Positions 1 to 10,545 of a stretch of DNA of 64,000 nt are shown one piece after another. The notes beneath the pieces were generated by a model. The model ran no database searches. It was not told where the DNA came from and saw only the letters and a program-made list of their open reading frames with translations. The stretch comes from Rhodococcus sp. 14-1411-2a (GTDB lineage Bacteria > Actinomycetota > Actinomycetes > Mycobacteriales > Mycobacteriaceae). How positions within the stretch are numbered: position 1 is the first letter of the stretch; each line of letters starts with the position of its first letter. The position numbers and the translations under genes are program-made. The stretch spans positions 186,001-250,000 of the forward strand of contig NZ_NPGA01000015.1 in the NCBI RefSeq assembly GCF_002259485.1. Direction: 5' to 3'.

Positions 1-1
1 A

Positions 2-247
2 CTGGCGACGGTCATGCATCGGGCCGCGATCCGCGCAGACGTCATCGGCATCGAACACCTGCCGCCGGAGGTGCTGTCGCACACCACCCATCGACTCACC
101 CGCATCGAGACATTCGAGCGGGACGAGATGATTCGCGTGCTGTCGCAACCCGGCATCACGATGAACGACGCGGCCGAGGAACTCGGCATGAGCCGAGCGA
201 CCATCTACCGCAAGCGAGACCGATACGGCATCACGCTGCGTTCGTGA
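2..247 (+). CDS. C-terminal end of a Fis-type HTH transcriptional regulator (5' truncated)
   Basis: The reading frame is open from the left edge and ends at a TGA at 245-247, so only the last 80 or so residues are visible. The final 35 residues form a Fis-type helix-turn-helix (…DAAEELGMSRATIYRKRDRYG…), as found at the end of sigma-54-activator-like and GAF-domain regulators of the AcoR type. The effector and ATPase parts lie outside the window, so target and signal cannot be inferred. The ATG at 14 is probably internal, because the frame continues upstream. The next gene starts 18 bases later on the same strand but is functionally unrelated. Confidence 0.7.
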   Translation: MATVMHRAAIRADVIGIEHLPPEVLSHTTHRLTRIETFERDEMIRVLSQPGITMNDAAEELGMSRATIYRKRDRYGITLRS

Positions 248-265
248 TCGCCTACGCTCGATCTC

Positions 266-1222
266 ATGGCCAGTAGCTCACCGTCGATCGAGTTGCCGGT
301 CGGCGACCGCATCGTACGAATCTCCAACCCGGATCGGGTGTACTTCCCCGAGAGCGGTGCCACCAAGCTGGATCTGGTGAACTACTACCTCAGCGTCGGC
401 GACGGCATCGTGCGGGCACTGAGGGAGCGACCGTGCATGATGCATCGCTTTCCCAAGGGTCTCGCCGGAGACAAGGTGCACCAGAAGCGCGTGCCCAACG
501 GAGCGCCGCCGTGGCTCGAGACAGTGCAGGTGACCTTCCCTCGCTACAACCGCACTGCCGATGAGCTGTGCGTGACCGAACTGGCTCACGTGGCCTGGGC
601 AGTGCAGATGTCCACCGTCGAATTTCATCCGTGGAACAGCCGCCGCGCCGATGTCGAGATGCCCGACGAGTGGCGCATCGACCTCGACCCGATGCCCGAC
701 TGCCCCTTCGACCGAGTGCGACGCGTCGCCGGGGTCGTTCAGGAGGTGTTGGAAGACCTCGGTGCCGTCGGCTGGCCCAAGACCTCCGGCGGGCACGGGC
801 TGCACATCTACGTGCGCATCGACCCGGCCTACGGATTCAAGGATCTACGAAGGGCAGCACTGGCATTCGCGCGTGAGGTCGAGCGTCGCGCCCCCGAGGA
901 CGTGACCACGACGTGGTGGCGCAAGGACCGCGACCCGTCGAAACTGTTCGTCGACTACAACCAGAATGCCCGCGATCACACCATCGCCAGCGCTTACTCG
1001 GTGCGCGGAAATCAGCAGGCGACGGTGTCGACGCCGATCTCCTGGGACGAGGTCGCGAGCGTCGACCCGCGCGAGTTCACGATGTTCACGGTGCCGGCCA
1101 GATTCGCCGAGTTGGGTGACCTGCACGCGGGCATCGACGACGCAGTGTTCGCCATCGACGAGTTACTCGAATGGGCGGAGCGGGACGAGCATCAGGGCTT
1201 GGTCGAGCCTGCAGAAGACTGA
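266..1222 (+). CDS. Stand-alone LigD-type polymerase/primase domain protein (PolD-like)
   Basis: The 318-residue protein is an archaeo-eukaryotic primase-fold polymerase of the type fused to LigD in bacterial non-homologous end joining. An early IsNPDRVYFPESGATK segment, the metal-binding D-x-D in RIDLDPMPDC (about residues 138-142), and SGGHGLHIYV (nucleotide pocket) are all recognisable. The length matches the free-standing PolD1/PolD2 proteins of mycobacteria rather than full LigD: no ligase or nuclease domain follows, and no ku gene is adjacent. Its likely role is gap filling or ribonucleotide insertion in repair. ATG 266 is chosen because it gives the normal N-terminus. It converges on argG through a long palindrome. 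Confidence 0.88.
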   Translation: MASSSPSIELPVGDRIVRISNPDRVYFPESGATKLDLVNYYLSVGDGIVRALRERPCMMHRFPKGLAGDKVHQKRVPNGAPPWLETVQVTFPRYNRTADELCVTELAHVAWAVQMSTVEFHPWNSRRADVEMPDEWRIDLDPMPDCPFDRVRRVAGVVQEVLEDLGAVGWPKTSGGHGLHIYVRIDPAYGFKDLRRAALAFAREVERRAPEDVTTTWWRKDRDPSKLFVDYNQNARDHTIASAYSVRGNQQATVSTPISWDEVASVDPREFTMFTVPARFAELGDLHAGIDDAVFAIDELLEWAERDEHQGLVEPAED

Positions 1223-1226
1223 CCCC

Positions 1227-1286
1227 GCCGAACTCGCAGTTATGTACGGAAATCGGCGGAAATCCGTGCATAACTGCGAGTTCGGC
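1227..1286. terminator. 60-bp near-perfect palindrome between convergent genes
   Basis: The arms 1227-1244 and 1269-1286 are perfectly complementary (GCCGAACTCGCAGTTATG and its reverse complement). Pairing continues inward to 1250/1263 with one G-T wobble, giving a 24-bp stem. It sits 4 bases after the polymerase stop and 8 bases before the argG stop, so it probably terminates both. There is no T-run. Arms this long and exact suggest a repeat-family element rather than a simple terminator. Confidence 0.75.
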
Positions 1287-1294
1287 AAGCAGTT

Positions 1295-2864
<1,570 letters not shown>

Positions 2865-2868
2865 CGTA

Positions 2869-3576
2869 CTACTGATCCGGCCGATCGGCGAGCGACTCCA
2901 CTGCACCCCGGACCGCATCGAGATGCACGGTCATGGCGCGGGCTGCCGCGTCGTATTCGCCGGATCTGATGCCGTCGACGATCGCGTCGTGTTCGACGTT
3001 GGATTGCTGCTGCCGATGTGCGACGAGGTTGAGGGTCTCGGACTGCCGGGTCAACGCATCCCGAATATCGACGATGATCGCCTCGAATACGCGGTTCTTG
3101 CTCGCTCGCGCGATCGCCGTGTGGAACTGCGCGTCCAGCAGTACCCAGGCCTCGTGGTCGTCCTCGGAGCGCATCTCGTCGGCCAGACCGGCGAGCACCG
3201 TCAACTCCTCGTCGGTACGACGCTCCGCGGCCCAGCCTGCAGCGGGAATCTCCACGTGAGGGCGGGCCTCCATGAGCTCGCGGGCCGCGTAGTTGCCGAT
3301 GTCGAGGTCGTTTCCGACGCGGTCACGAACGACGAAAGTGCCCAGGCCCGTTTTGGTTTCGGTCAGGCCGAGGGCATGGCAGGAACGTAGCGCCTCACGG
3401 ATGACCGAGCGGCTGACGCTGTGCCGGGTGGCGAGCGCGGCCTCGGAAGGCAACTTCTGCCCGACGGGTAGATCGCCCGACGCGATCGCCGAGCGGAGGT
3501 CGGCGAACACCGCCTCGGCTGCGCTCATTCGGGCATTCGTGGGCGCACTGACTGCCCAGCTGTCCGACAGGTTCAT
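2869..3576 (-). CDS. GntR/FadR-family regulator, probable repressor of the asparagine operon
   Basis: This 235-residue protein has an N-terminal winged HTH (about residues 20-85, ALATRHSVSRSVIREALRSC) and a C-terminal all-helical FCD ligand domain with spaced histidines (…FHTAIARASKNRVF…). It is divergently placed from aspA-ansP-ansA, the usual arrangement for a local repressor, so aspartate, asparagine or another amino acid is a reasonable ligand guess. An 11-bp palindrome, CTGTCNGACAG, occurs once over its own codons 3-6 and once in the aspA promoter. This suggests coordinate and autogenous control. The start is ATG 3576. Confidence 0.85.
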   Translation of the reverse strand: MNLSDSWAVSAPTNARMSAAEAVFADLRSAIASGDLPVGQKLPSEAALATRHSVSRSVIREALRSCHALGLTETKTGLGTFVVRDRVGNDLDIGNYAARELMEARPHVEIPAAGWAAERRTDEELTVLAGLADEMRSEDDHEAWVLLDAQFHTAIARASKNRVFEAIIVDIRDALTRQSETLNLVAHRQQQSNVEHDAIVDGIRSGEYDAAARAMTVHLDAVRGAVESLADRPDQ

Positions 3577-3640
3577 GACGCAATCCTAGCCTGGGGTTGA
3601 CCGATGAGGTGTTCTGCGCCACACTCTACCTGTCAGACAG
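3560..3640. promoter_or_regulatory. Two copies of a CTGTCNGACAG palindrome (candidate GntR operators)
   Basis: CTGTCCGACAG lies at 3560-3570, inside the start of the GntR gene, and CTGTCAGACAG at 3630-3640, before aspA. Both are perfect 11-bp palindromes with a central N and lie 70 bp (about 7 helical turns) apart. The second would overlap the predicted aspA transcription start. Assignment to the adjacent regulator is inference from position. Confidence 0.55.
3597..3625 (+). promoter_or_regulatory. Candidate aspA promoter
   Basis: TTGACC (3597-3602) and CACACT (3620-3625) are separated by 17 bp. The predicted start falls at about 3632, within the CTGTCAGACAG palindrome. The -10 is a weak match, so this is tentative. 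Confidence 0.4.
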
Positions 3641-3675
3641 CCGGACAGCTGGACACCCCATCAAGGAGCGCAACC

Positions 3676-5115
3676 GTGGCCGATACCCGCATCGAGAAGG
3701 ATCTTCTCGGCGAACGCGACATCCCGACGACTGCGTACTGGGGGATCCACACCCTGCGCGCTCTCGAGAACTTCCCCATCACCGGGCGTCCGATCTCCAC
3801 CAACGCGCACCTCGTTCGCGGACTCGCAGCGGTGAAGTGGGCGGCTGCGTCGGCCAATCAGGATCTCGGAATTCTCGACGCCACCCGCGGGGAAGCAATC
3901 CGCACGGCGTGCCAGGAAATTCTCGACGGCCAGTGGCACGAGGAGTTCGTCGTCGACGTCATCCAGGGTGGTGCGGGCACCTCGACCAACATGAACGCCA
4001 ACGAGGTCATCGCCAACCGTGCGCTGGAGATCCTCGGGCACGCCCACGGCGACTACAGCATGTTGCACCCCAACGAGCACGTGAACGCGTCGCAGTCCAC
4101 CAACGACGTGTATCCGACGTCGGTGAACATCGCGACCATCTTCGCGGTGCACGAGCTCATCGCCTCGATGAAGGTGTTGCGGGACTCGTTCGGCCGCAAA
4201 GCAAGCGAGTTCGCCACCGTCGTCAAGATGGGCCGCACGCAGCTGCAGGACGCGGTGCCGATGACTCTCGGTCAGGAGTTCGGCACCTACGCGATCATGA
4301 TCGACGAGGACTGCTCGCGGCTCGAGGAAGCTGCACTGCTGGTGCACGAGATCAACCTCGGAGCCACCGCCATCGGCACCGGACTCAACGCCCCCGCCGG
4401 ATACACCGAATCGGCCGTCGCACATCTGCGGACCATCACCGGTCTGCCGCTGGTGACGGCAACGGACCTGATCGAGGCAACGCAGGACGTCGGTCAGTTC
4501 GTCCACCTGTCCGGTGTGCTCAAGCGGGTTGCGGTGAAACTGTCGAAGATCTGCAACGATCTGCGGTTGCTGTCCTCCGGTCCGCGGGCGGGCTTCAACG
4601 AGATCAATCTGCCTCCGATGCAGGCGGGTTCGTCGATCATGCCCGGCAAGGTCAACCCCGTCATCCCCGAGGTGCTCAATCAGGTCGCCTACGAGGTGAT
4701 CGGCCACGACGTCACGATCACGATGGCGGCCGAGGCAGGACAGTTGCAGCTCAACGCATTCGAGCCGATCATCGTCAAGTCCCTGTCCGACGGTATGGCG
4801 CATCTGAGTGCCGCGTGCCGCACAGTCGCGCATCGCTGCGTGGACGGCATCACCGCCAACGTCGATCTGCTGCGTGAGCGCGTCGAGAACTCCATCGGCC
4901 TGATCACCGCGCTGAGCCCGTATCTCGGATACGTGGAATCGACTGCGATTGCCCAGGAAGCGTTGGTCAGCGGGCGCAATGTGGTCGACCTCGTACTCGA
5001 GAAGGGGCTGCTGGCCCGGGACGAGCTCGATCGGCTCCTGAGTCCCGAGCACCTCGCCAACCTTCGAGTGGCGCCGGTCGAGCATGCAGATGCTCCCGAG
5101 ACGTCGACGAGGTGA
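3676..5115 (+). CDS. aspA: Aspartate ammonia-lyase
   Basis: It deaminates L-aspartate to fumarate and ammonia. The fumarase/aspartase signature [11 protein letters not shown] is at residues 318-328 and earlier blocks ([27 protein letters not shown]) are intact. GTG 3676 is preferred over the upstream ATG 3604 because it has an AAGGAG at 3663-3668 and gives the usual N-terminus ([16 protein letters not shown]); the product is 479 residues. It is the first gene of an operon with an asparagine permease (4-base gap) and asparaginase. Together they take up asparagine, hydrolyse it, and feed the carbon into the TCA cycle. Confidence 0.95.
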   Translation: MADTRIEKDLLGERDIPTTAYWGIHTLRALENFPITGRPISTNAHLVRGLAAVKWAAASANQDLGILDATRGEAIRTACQEILDGQWHEEFVVDVIQGGAGTSTNMNANEVIANRALEILGHAHGDYSMLHPNEHVNASQSTNDVYPTSVNIATIFAVHELIASMKVLRDSFGRKASEFATVVKMGRTQLQDAVPMTLGQEFGTYAIMIDEDCSRLEEAALLVHEINLGATAIGTGLNAPAGYTESAVAHLRTITGLPLVTATDLIEATQDVGQFVHLSGVLKRVAVKLSKICNDLRLLSSGPRAGFNEINLPPMQAGSSIMPGKVNPVIPEVLNQVAYEVIGHDVTITMAAEAGQLQLNAFEPIIVKSLSDGMAHLSAACRTVAHRCVDGITANVDLLRERVENSIGLITALSPYLGYVESTAIAQEALVSGRNVVDLVLEKGLLARDELDRLLSPEHLANLRVAPVEHADAPETSTR

Positions 5116-5119
5116 CGCG

Positions 5120-6559
5120 ATGAGCACCGAGAACAGGAGTGTCGATACCCGCAAGGCCTTCACCGAGGAAGACCCCGGTTATCGAAAAGAGCTGGCCCCA
5201 CGTCAGATTCAGATGATCGCCATCGGCGGTGCCATCGGAACCGGGCTGTTCATGGGAGCCGGTGGCCGCCTCCGCGACGCAGGTCCGGCGCTGGTACTGG
5301 TGTATGCGCTGTGCGGATTCTTCGCCTTCCTGATCCTGCGCGCACTGGGCGAACTGGTGATGCACCGGCCGACCTCGGGCTCGTTCGTCTCGTACTCCCG
5401 CGAATTCTTCGGGGAGAAGGTCGCTTTCGCGGCCGGCTGGCTGTACTGGATGAACTGGGCGATGACGGCGGTCGTCGACGTGACGGCCGTGGCGTTGTAC
5501 ATGAACTTCTTCAAGAAGTACTGGGCACCGCTCGGCGACATCGACCAGTGGGTGTTCGCACTCGGGGGCCTGCTGCTCGTTCTCGGTCTGAACCTGGTGT
5601 CGGTGAAGGTGTTCGGTGAGCTCGAGTTCTGGTTCGCGCTCATCAAAGTCGTTGCACTGGTGACGTTCCTGTTGATCGGTACCTACTTCGTCATCTTCGG
5701 AACGCCCATCGACGGGCAGGAGCCGGGGTTGAGCGTGCTGACCGACAACGGTGGACTGATCCCCAACGGGCTGTTGCCGGCAATCGTGGTGATCCAGGGC
5801 GTGGTGTTCGCGTACGCCTCGATCGAGCTGGTCGGTACCGCTGCCGGGGAGACGCAGAACCCCGAGAAGGTCATTCCCAAGGCGATCAACACCGTCATCA
5901 TCCGTATCGTCGTGTTCTACGTCGGCTCGGTGCTGCTGCTCTCGTTGTTGTTGCCGTACAACAGTTATCAGGCCGGTGAGAGTCCGTTCGTGACGTTCTT
6001 CGGAGCCATCGACGTCGAGGGTGCCGACGCGATCATGAACCTCGTGGTCCTCACTGCGGCACTGTCCTCGCTCAACGCCGGCCTCTACTCCACCGGACGC
6101 ATCCTGCACTCGATGGCGATCGCCGGTTCGGCTCCCGCATTCGCTGCGCGGATGAACAAATCGGGGGTGCCGTACGGCGGAATCGCACTGACGTCGGTGG
6201 TGACGCTGCTCGGCGTCGTGCTCAACGCAGTGGTCCCGGCACAGGCATTCGAGATCGTGCTGAACCTCGCCGCTCTCGGCATCATCAGCGCCTGGGCCGT
6301 CATCGTGGCGTGTCAGCTGAAGTTCTGGTCGCTGTCCAAGACCGGTGCGGTCACTCGACCTGCGTTCCGCTTGTTCGGTGCCCCGTACACCGGATACGCA
6401 ACGCTAGGCTTCTTGGCGTGTGTACTCGTGCTGATGGCCTTCGACAAACCGGTCGGTACCTGGACGGTGGCGTCGATCCTGCTCATCGCGCCGATGCTCG
6501 TCGGTGGTTGGTTCCTGTGCCGCAAACGAATTCGAGAGGTGGCGGCCGCCGATGAGTGA
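5120..6559 (+). CDS. ansP: Amino-acid permease, probable L-asparagine transporter
   Basis: This is a 479-residue APC-superfamily (AAT family) permease with about 12 membrane segments. It starts with the family-typical cytoplasmic stretch and first helix ([25 protein letters not shown]), followed by [16 protein letters not shown] and RALGELV. The overall style matches mycobacterial AnsP and GABA/asparagine permeases. Substrate choice rests mainly on its place between aspartase and asparaginase. ATG 5120 lies 4 bases after the aspA stop; the ATG at 5084 would overlap aspA by 32 bases and adds a basic stretch unlike the family. Confidence 0.85.
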   Translation: MSTENRSVDTRKAFTEEDPGYRKELAPRQIQMIAIGGAIGTGLFMGAGGRLRDAGPALVLVYALCGFFAFLILRALGELVMHRPTSGSFVSYSREFFGEKVAFAAGWLYWMNWAMTAVVDVTAVALYMNFFKKYWAPLGDIDQWVFALGGLLLVLGLNLVSVKVFGELEFWFALIKVVALVTFLLIGTYFVIFGTPIDGQEPGLSVLTDNGGLIPNGLLPAIVVIQGVVFAYASIELVGTAAGETQNPEKVIPKAINTVIIRIVVFYVGSVLLLSLLLPYNSYQAGESPFVTFFGAIDVEGADAIMNLVVLTAALSSLNAGLYSTGRILHSMAIAGSAPAFAARMNKSGVPYGGIALTSVVTLLGVVLNAVVPAQAFEIVLNLAALGIISAWAVIVACQLKFWSLSKTGAVTRPAFRLFGAPYTGYATLGFLACVLVLMAFDKPVGTWTVASILLIAPMLVGGWFLCRKRIREVAAADE

Positions 6560-7436
6560 CCATGTCGCGTTGTTGACCACCGGCGGCACCATTGCCAGTA
6601 GTCGCGACGAGCACGGGGTTTCTCGTCCGGTCGCCGGTGTTGGGGTGGATGTCGACGGCGTCGCGGTGCGCGAGGTGATGTCGAAGGACAGCTCGGCCTT
6701 GGACTTCGCGGATCTCGACACCATTCGTACGGCGGTGGCGGACGCGCTCGCCGAGGACGGATGCGTCGGAGTGGTGGTGCTGCACGGGACGGACACCATG
6801 GAGGAGTCGGCGTTGTACGTCGATCTGTTCCACGACAACGAGCGTCCGGTGGTGTTCACCGGCGCGCAGCGCACTGCCGATCATGCCGATCCGGACGGCC
6901 CCGGCAACATTGCCGCGGCAGTGGCAGCAGCGCAGTCCGAGCGCGGTGTGCTGATCGCCTTCGGTGGGCGCTTGCTGCCCGCACGGGGTGCGATCAAGAA
7001 ACACACCACCGAGCTCGACGCGTTCCGCTCAGCCGCATTGTCGCGACCGAAACCGTTGCCGTGGAAGCCCATTGCCGGGGTCCGCGTGGACATCGTTGCG
7101 TTGTATCCCGGTGCCGACGGCCTGCAGATCGATGCGTGCCGCCAGGCGGGGGCGTCGGGCATCGTGCTTCAGGCTCTCGGCTCGGGCAACACCAACGCCG
7201 CCGTGGTGCATGCGGTGAAAGAAGCAGTGGCGGCTGGGGTGCACGTGGTCGTCACGACGCGGGTGCCGTTCGGTGAGACCTCGCCGACGTACGGCGGCGG
7301 CGGGGGTGGACACGATCTGGTCGATGCGGGTGCGGTGTTCTCCCGGGAACTGCGGGCGGGGCAGGCACGGATTCAGTTGGCGGCGCTCGTTGCCACCGGA
7401 GCGAGTGACGTGGCTGTCCACAATTCCTTCTCGTAG
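6552..7436 (+). CDS. ansA: L-asparaginase
   Basis: It hydrolyses asparagine to aspartate and ammonia. The first active-site motif TTGGTIAS (nucleophile Thr13) and the second, HGTDTMEES (Thr80-Asp81), are intact. The 294-residue protein has no signal peptide, so it is cytoplasmic and matches uptake by the preceding permease. ATG 6552 overlaps the permease stop by 8 bases, indicating translational coupling. [12 protein letters not shown] near residue 250 is an unusually glycine-rich turn. It completes the aspA-permease-asparaginase operon. Confidence 0.92.
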   Translation: MSDHVALLTTGGTIASSRDEHGVSRPVAGVGVDVDGVAVREVMSKDSSALDFADLDTIRTAVADALAEDGCVGVVVLHGTDTMEESALYVDLFHDNERPVVFTGAQRTADHADPDGPGNIAAAVAAAQSERGVLIAFGGRLLPARGAIKKHTTELDAFRSAALSRPKPLPWKPIAGVRVDIVALYPGADGLQIDACRQAGASGIVLQALGSGNTNAAVVHAVKEAVAAGVHVVVTTRVPFGETSPTYGGGGGGHDLVDAGAVFSRELRAGQARIQLAALVATGASDVAVHNSFS

Positions 7437-7491
7437 GCGGGAAACCGTGTGCGGAGGCGAACAGTGGACAACGGCGGCAGTGCCGTTCGAG

Positions 7492-8298
7492 CTACAGCTC
7501 CGACTCGCCCCAACTCTCGACGTGTAGTTCGTCGCCGACGGTCACCGTGCCGTTCTGCAGCACGGAGAATTTCGACCCGAAAGCGACACCCTTCTGTCGG
7601 CCGCGGCGGTAGTTACCCAGGGTGCGCAGCGGCTCGGGCCCGGTGCGCTCACCGGTTGTCTGCTCGACAGTGGTGACGGCGCACCGGATCGCCAGCTTGG
7701 TGTACGCGAGACGCGTGGATCCGATGGTCACTTCCCGCACCTCGTCTTCCCGATGCGGTTCGTCCCAGCCGTCGACGACGATATTGGGACGAAATCGATT
7801 CATCGGCAATGCGGCGGCGAGTCGGGAATTGAGCCCGGCGAGCGTGGCGGTCGAGAGAATGTGGACTGCCGCACTGTCAGCGAATTGTGCTGAGCCGGGC
7901 GATATTCCGTCGGTGATCCGGCCGAGGTCGCGCGGCGCGGCGACGAGCCTCGACGGTTCTCCGATCACTTCGGTCAGCCAGCCCGCGACCTCGTCGCCCT
8001 GATCGATGCCCCGGATCGGCGTGCGGAACATGGTGATGTCACGCGACTCGGAGTCGCGGTCGATGGCCACGGTCACCGAACCGATCGATGCGTGGTCGAA
8101 CGTCAGCGACCCGTCCGTCACCGAGCACCGAACGACCGCGAGGCCGGGGTCGCTCCGTTGGCTGCGAAATGCGCCGTCGGCGTCGACGATCATGAATGCG
8201 CGATCGTGCTCGAGGCCGGTAGCGCTCACGTGGGCAGAATCCAACAATGCACCTGCGCATCCCTTGACTGGGTAGGTCAGCAGAGACGACACGCGCAC
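7492..8298 (-). CDS. MOSC-domain protein (mARC/YcbX-like)
   Basis: About 268 residues with the N-terminal MOSC beta-barrel (VSSLLTYPVKGCAG…) and the C-terminal MOSC domain. The latter contains the conserved Cys in AIRCAVTTVEQTTGERTGPEPL, the expected ligand to the molybdenum cofactor. Relatives reduce N-hydroxylated compounds or handle sulfur for molybdoenzymes; no partner is adjacent. Two GTG codons in frame (8298 and 8292) could be the start and neither has a good ribosome-binding site. Its 5' end is only 21 bases from divergent pncA, so the two share a promoter region. Confidence 0.82.
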   Translation of the reverse strand: MRVSSLLTYPVKGCAGALLDSAHVSATGLEHDRAFMIVDADGAFRSQRSDPGLAVVRCSVTDGSLTFDHASIGSVTVAIDRDSESRDITMFRTPIRGIDQGDEVAGWLTEVIGEPSRLVAAPRDLGRITDGISPGSAQFADSAAVHILSTATLAGLNSRLAAALPMNRFRPNIVVDGWDEPHREDEVREVTIGSTRLAYTKLAIRCAVTTVEQTTGERTGPEPLRTLGNYRRGRQKGVAFGSKFSVLQNGTVTVGDELHVESWGESEL

Positions 8299-8319
8299 TC
8301 GTCGAGGATACTGGGATCC

Positions 8320-8892
8320 ATGACTCGTGCGCTGTTGGTTGTGGATGTGCAGAACGATTTCACCGAGGGTGGCGCGCTGGCGGTGGCCGGCGGGGCGGAG
8401 GTCGCGCGCAGGATCAGCGCGTACCTGGCGCGCCAGGGCGACGACTACGACCTCGTGGTGTCCTCGCGGGATTGGCACGACGCAGAGGGCGACAACGGCG
8501 GGCATTTCGCCACCGATGCCGCACCGGATTTCGTCACCACGTGGCCGGTGCATTGCGTGGCAGGCACGGTCGGTGCCGAGTACCACCCCGATTACGCGAC
8601 CGGTTCGGTGGACGTGCACGTCTACAAGGGGCAGGGCAAGCCGTCGTACTCGGCGTTCGAGGGCGTCACCGAGGACGGGACGCCCCTGGCCGAGATACTC
8701 GCTGCCAACGAGGTCACCGACATCGACGTCGTCGGGCTTGCGACCGACTACTGTGTGCTGGCCTCGGCCAAGGATGCCGTCGCCGAGAAATTCGACGTCC
8801 GCGTCCTCACCGACCTCGTCGCCGGGGTTGCTCCCGAGACCTCCGCGGCGGCCCTCGACGAGCTGAGAGCATCCGGCGCTTCGGTGGTCTAG
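8320..8892 (+). CDS. pncA: Nicotinamidase / pyrazinamidase
   Basis: It converts nicotinamide to nicotinic acid in NAD salvage. The isochorismatase-fold catalytic triad is visible as Asp9 (VVDVQNDF), Lys103 (VYKGQGKPSYSAF) and Cys145 (ATDYCV). Metal-binding candidates Asp51, His53 and His62 lie in SRDWHDAEGDNGGH. At 190 residues it matches mycobacterial PncA (186). The long upstream extension of the frame is rejected because it overlaps the divergent MOSC gene. Its stop overlaps the stop of the convergent cupin gene by 3 bases. Confidence 0.93.
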   Translation: MTRALLVVDVQNDFTEGGALAVAGGAEVARRISAYLARQGDDYDLVVSSRDWHDAEGDNGGHFATDAAPDFVTTWPVHCVAGTVGAEYHPDYATGSVDVHVYKGQGKPSYSAFEGVTEDGTPLAEILAANEVTDIDVVGLATDYCVLASAKDAVAEKFDVRVLTDLVAGVAPETSAAALDELRASGASVV

Positions 8893-9224
8893 GCCGACGC
8901 GACCACCGTCGTCAGCAGCACGGCCGCGTCTGTCATGGCTCGCAAGGAGTGCGGTGCTTCGGGGACGATCAAGAAATCTCCGGACATTCCGCACCACACA
9001 TTGCTGCCGCTGACCAATTCGACCCGACCGGACAGGACATGCACGGTGGCCTCTCCTGGGTTGCTGTGCTCGGACAGTTCGGCACCGGCAGCGAGCGCGA
9101 TCAGTGTTTGTCGGAGAGCGTGGTCGTGGCCCCCGTACACCGCCACCGCCGCCCGACGCGACGAGGCGGCGGTGGCCGTCGCGATCTGCGTGCCGACGAG
9201 TGCGTCGAGCGAAACCTTCTTCAT
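8889..9224 (-). CDS. Small cupin-domain protein coupled to flavohemoglobin
   Basis: This 111-residue protein has a single cupin barrel: HSNPGEATVHVLSGRVELVSG is motif 1-like and the region around FLIVPEAPHSLRAM is motif 2-like. The first motif's histidines are only partly conserved, so metal binding is uncertain. Its ATG overlaps the hmp stop (ATGA at 9221-9224), so it is co-translated with the NO dioxygenase and probably serves the same stress. Small cupins after heme or nitrosative genes often act as sensors or detoxification accessories; no specific function can be assigned. Confidence 0.75.
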   Translation of the reverse strand: MKKVSLDALVGTQIATATAASSRRAAVAVYGGHDHALRQTLIALAAGAELSEHSNPGEATVHVLSGRVELVSGSNVWCGMSGDFLIVPEAPHSLRAMTDAAVLLTTVVASA

Positions 9225-10462
9225 TCGGTCACGGTGACGGGAGACCACAGGTCCGGCCCGAACACCTCGTAGGAGATGCGGTCCGGCGGTACGCCGCGCT
9301 GAAGGGCCGCGAGCCGGACGGCGCGCAGGAACGGCAACGGTCCGCAGCTGAGCACGTGGGTGTCCGCGGTGAAGGCGATCCGGTCGAAATCCATCAATCC
9401 GGTGAACGACGTCGAATCGTCCGCGTCGACGGTCTCGTACCAGGCTTGATCGACGACGTCGTCGAGTGCTTCGGCCGCGGTGGCGATCGCCTGTCGCAAT
9501 GCATGGTCGGCGCGGCTGCGGTCGGCGTGGGCCAGTATCAGTGGTCGGCCGGGCTGAGTTCGAGCGAGATGCTCGACGAGCGGCAGCACCGTGGTGATTC
9601 CGGCACCGGCCGTGGCGATCAGCAGCGGTCCTTCGCCGGTAGGTACTCCGAAATCGCCTGCAGGACTGCTCACTTCGAGAATGTCGCCGACGTCGACGGC
9701 CTCTTGGAGGTGGGTCGAGACCTGCCCGGGCGGACCGTTCCGTACCTGTGCCACCGTGATCTGCAGGCGGGTGTCGGAGGCGATGGACGAGACGCTGTAC
9801 TGACGCGGCTGCCGGGTGCCGTCGGCGAGGTCGACGAACACCGTGACGTACTGGCCGGCCGCGAGTGCGGGAAGGGGAGCGCCGTCCGCGGGTTCGAGGA
9901 CGAGCGAGACCGTGCCGGGGCTTTCCTGCGTGCGCCGCATCACGCGATACGGGCGCAGCGGATTGTGGGGGTCGATGTCTGCCGCTGCGTAGAGGCGCGC
10001 TTCGGTGGCGACGAGCTGAGTGGCGAACAACCAGTAGACCTCGTCCCACGCGGCAGCGACGGCGGGAGTGACGGCGGCGCCGAGGATGTCGGCTACGGCA
10101 CCGAGCAGGTGACGGCCGACGAGGGTGTACTGCTCCGGGGTGATGCCGAGGGTGATGTGCTTGCCGGCGATGCGGCGCAACACCGGCTCGAACGACGGTG
10201 CGTCCGGGTCGATCAGTTGCACGGCGTAGCCGACCACCGACGCGGCCAGTGCCCGACTCTGCTCTCCGGTTTCCTGATTCGCGCGGTTGAACAGCCGCCA
10301 CAGCTCGGGGCGTTCGCCGAGCATCGACTCGTAGAAGCGGGCGCTGATCGTTTCGGAGTGTTCCGCGACCACACCGGCAGTGACTCGGACGACGGCCTCG
10401 GCAGCGGGAGACAGAGCGGGGTGGGTGTCGGACGAGGGGCGGGGTGGTGCAGTGAGGGTCAC
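9221..10462 (-). CDS. hmp: Flavohemoprotein, nitric oxide dioxygenase
   Basis: It oxidises NO to nitrate using O2 and NAD(P)H. The globin domain (residues 20-155) has the B10 tyrosine (Tyr43, FYESML), distal Gln63 and proximal His102 (AGKHITLG). The ferredoxin-reductase part carries RQYSVSS (FAD), TAGAGITTVLPLVEH (NAD) and the C-terminal YEVFGPDLW. The length of 413 residues is normal. GTG 10462 gives the expected N-terminus; the frame's further upstream extension is low-complexity and overlaps the next gene. A DosR-like box lies 55 bp upstream. The downstream cupin is translationally coupled. Confidence 0.93.
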   Translation of the reverse strand: MTLTAPPRPSSDTHPALSPAAEAVVRVTAGVVAEHSETISARFYESMLGERPELWRLFNRANQETGEQSRALAASVVGYAVQLIDPDAPSFEPVLRRIAGKHITLGITPEQYTLVGRHLLGAVADILGAAVTPAVAAAWDEVYWLFATQLVATEARLYAAADIDPHNPLRPYRVMRRTQESPGTVSLVLEPADGAPLPALAAGQYVTVFVDLADGTRQPRQYSVSSIASDTRLQITVAQVRNGPPGQVSTHLQEAVDVGDILEVSSPAGDFGVPTGEGPLLIATAGAGITTVLPLVEHLARTQPGRPLILAHADRSRADHALRQAIATAAEALDDVVDQAWYETVDADDSTSFTGLMDFDRIAFTADTHVLSCGPLPFLRAVRLAALQRGVPPDRISYEVFGPDLWSPVTVTE

Positions 10463-10516
10463 GTCACCACCCTGGCCGCTGCGCTGCTGTCGCAGCAGCC
10501 CTTTACGTCCCGACGT

Positions 10517-10536
10517 CGAGGGACCTTCGTCCCTCG
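10517..10536 (-). promoter_or_regulatory. DosR/DevR-like box upstream of hmp
   Basis: The palindrome CGAGGGACCTTCGTCCCTCG contains the core GGGAC-N4-GTCCC of the mycobacterial DosR hypoxia/NO-response site. It ends about 55 bp before the hmp start codon, a usual distance. DosR responds to NO, O2 limitation and CO, which fits an NO dioxygenase. A second hairpin-forming stretch (CTGCTGTCGCAGCAG, near 10482-10497) lies between box and gene. The 8-bp arms could alternatively be a terminator for the upstream gene, but no T-run follows. Confidence 0.55.
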
Positions 10537-10545
10537 GGTGGCTTT

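Noticed and set aside
3661..5163. 500-codon open frame antisense to aspA
   Set aside because: It mirrors aspA codons, gives a His/Arg/Asp-rich low-information protein with no motif, and overlaps a certain gene completely. This is typical of GC-rich shadow frames.
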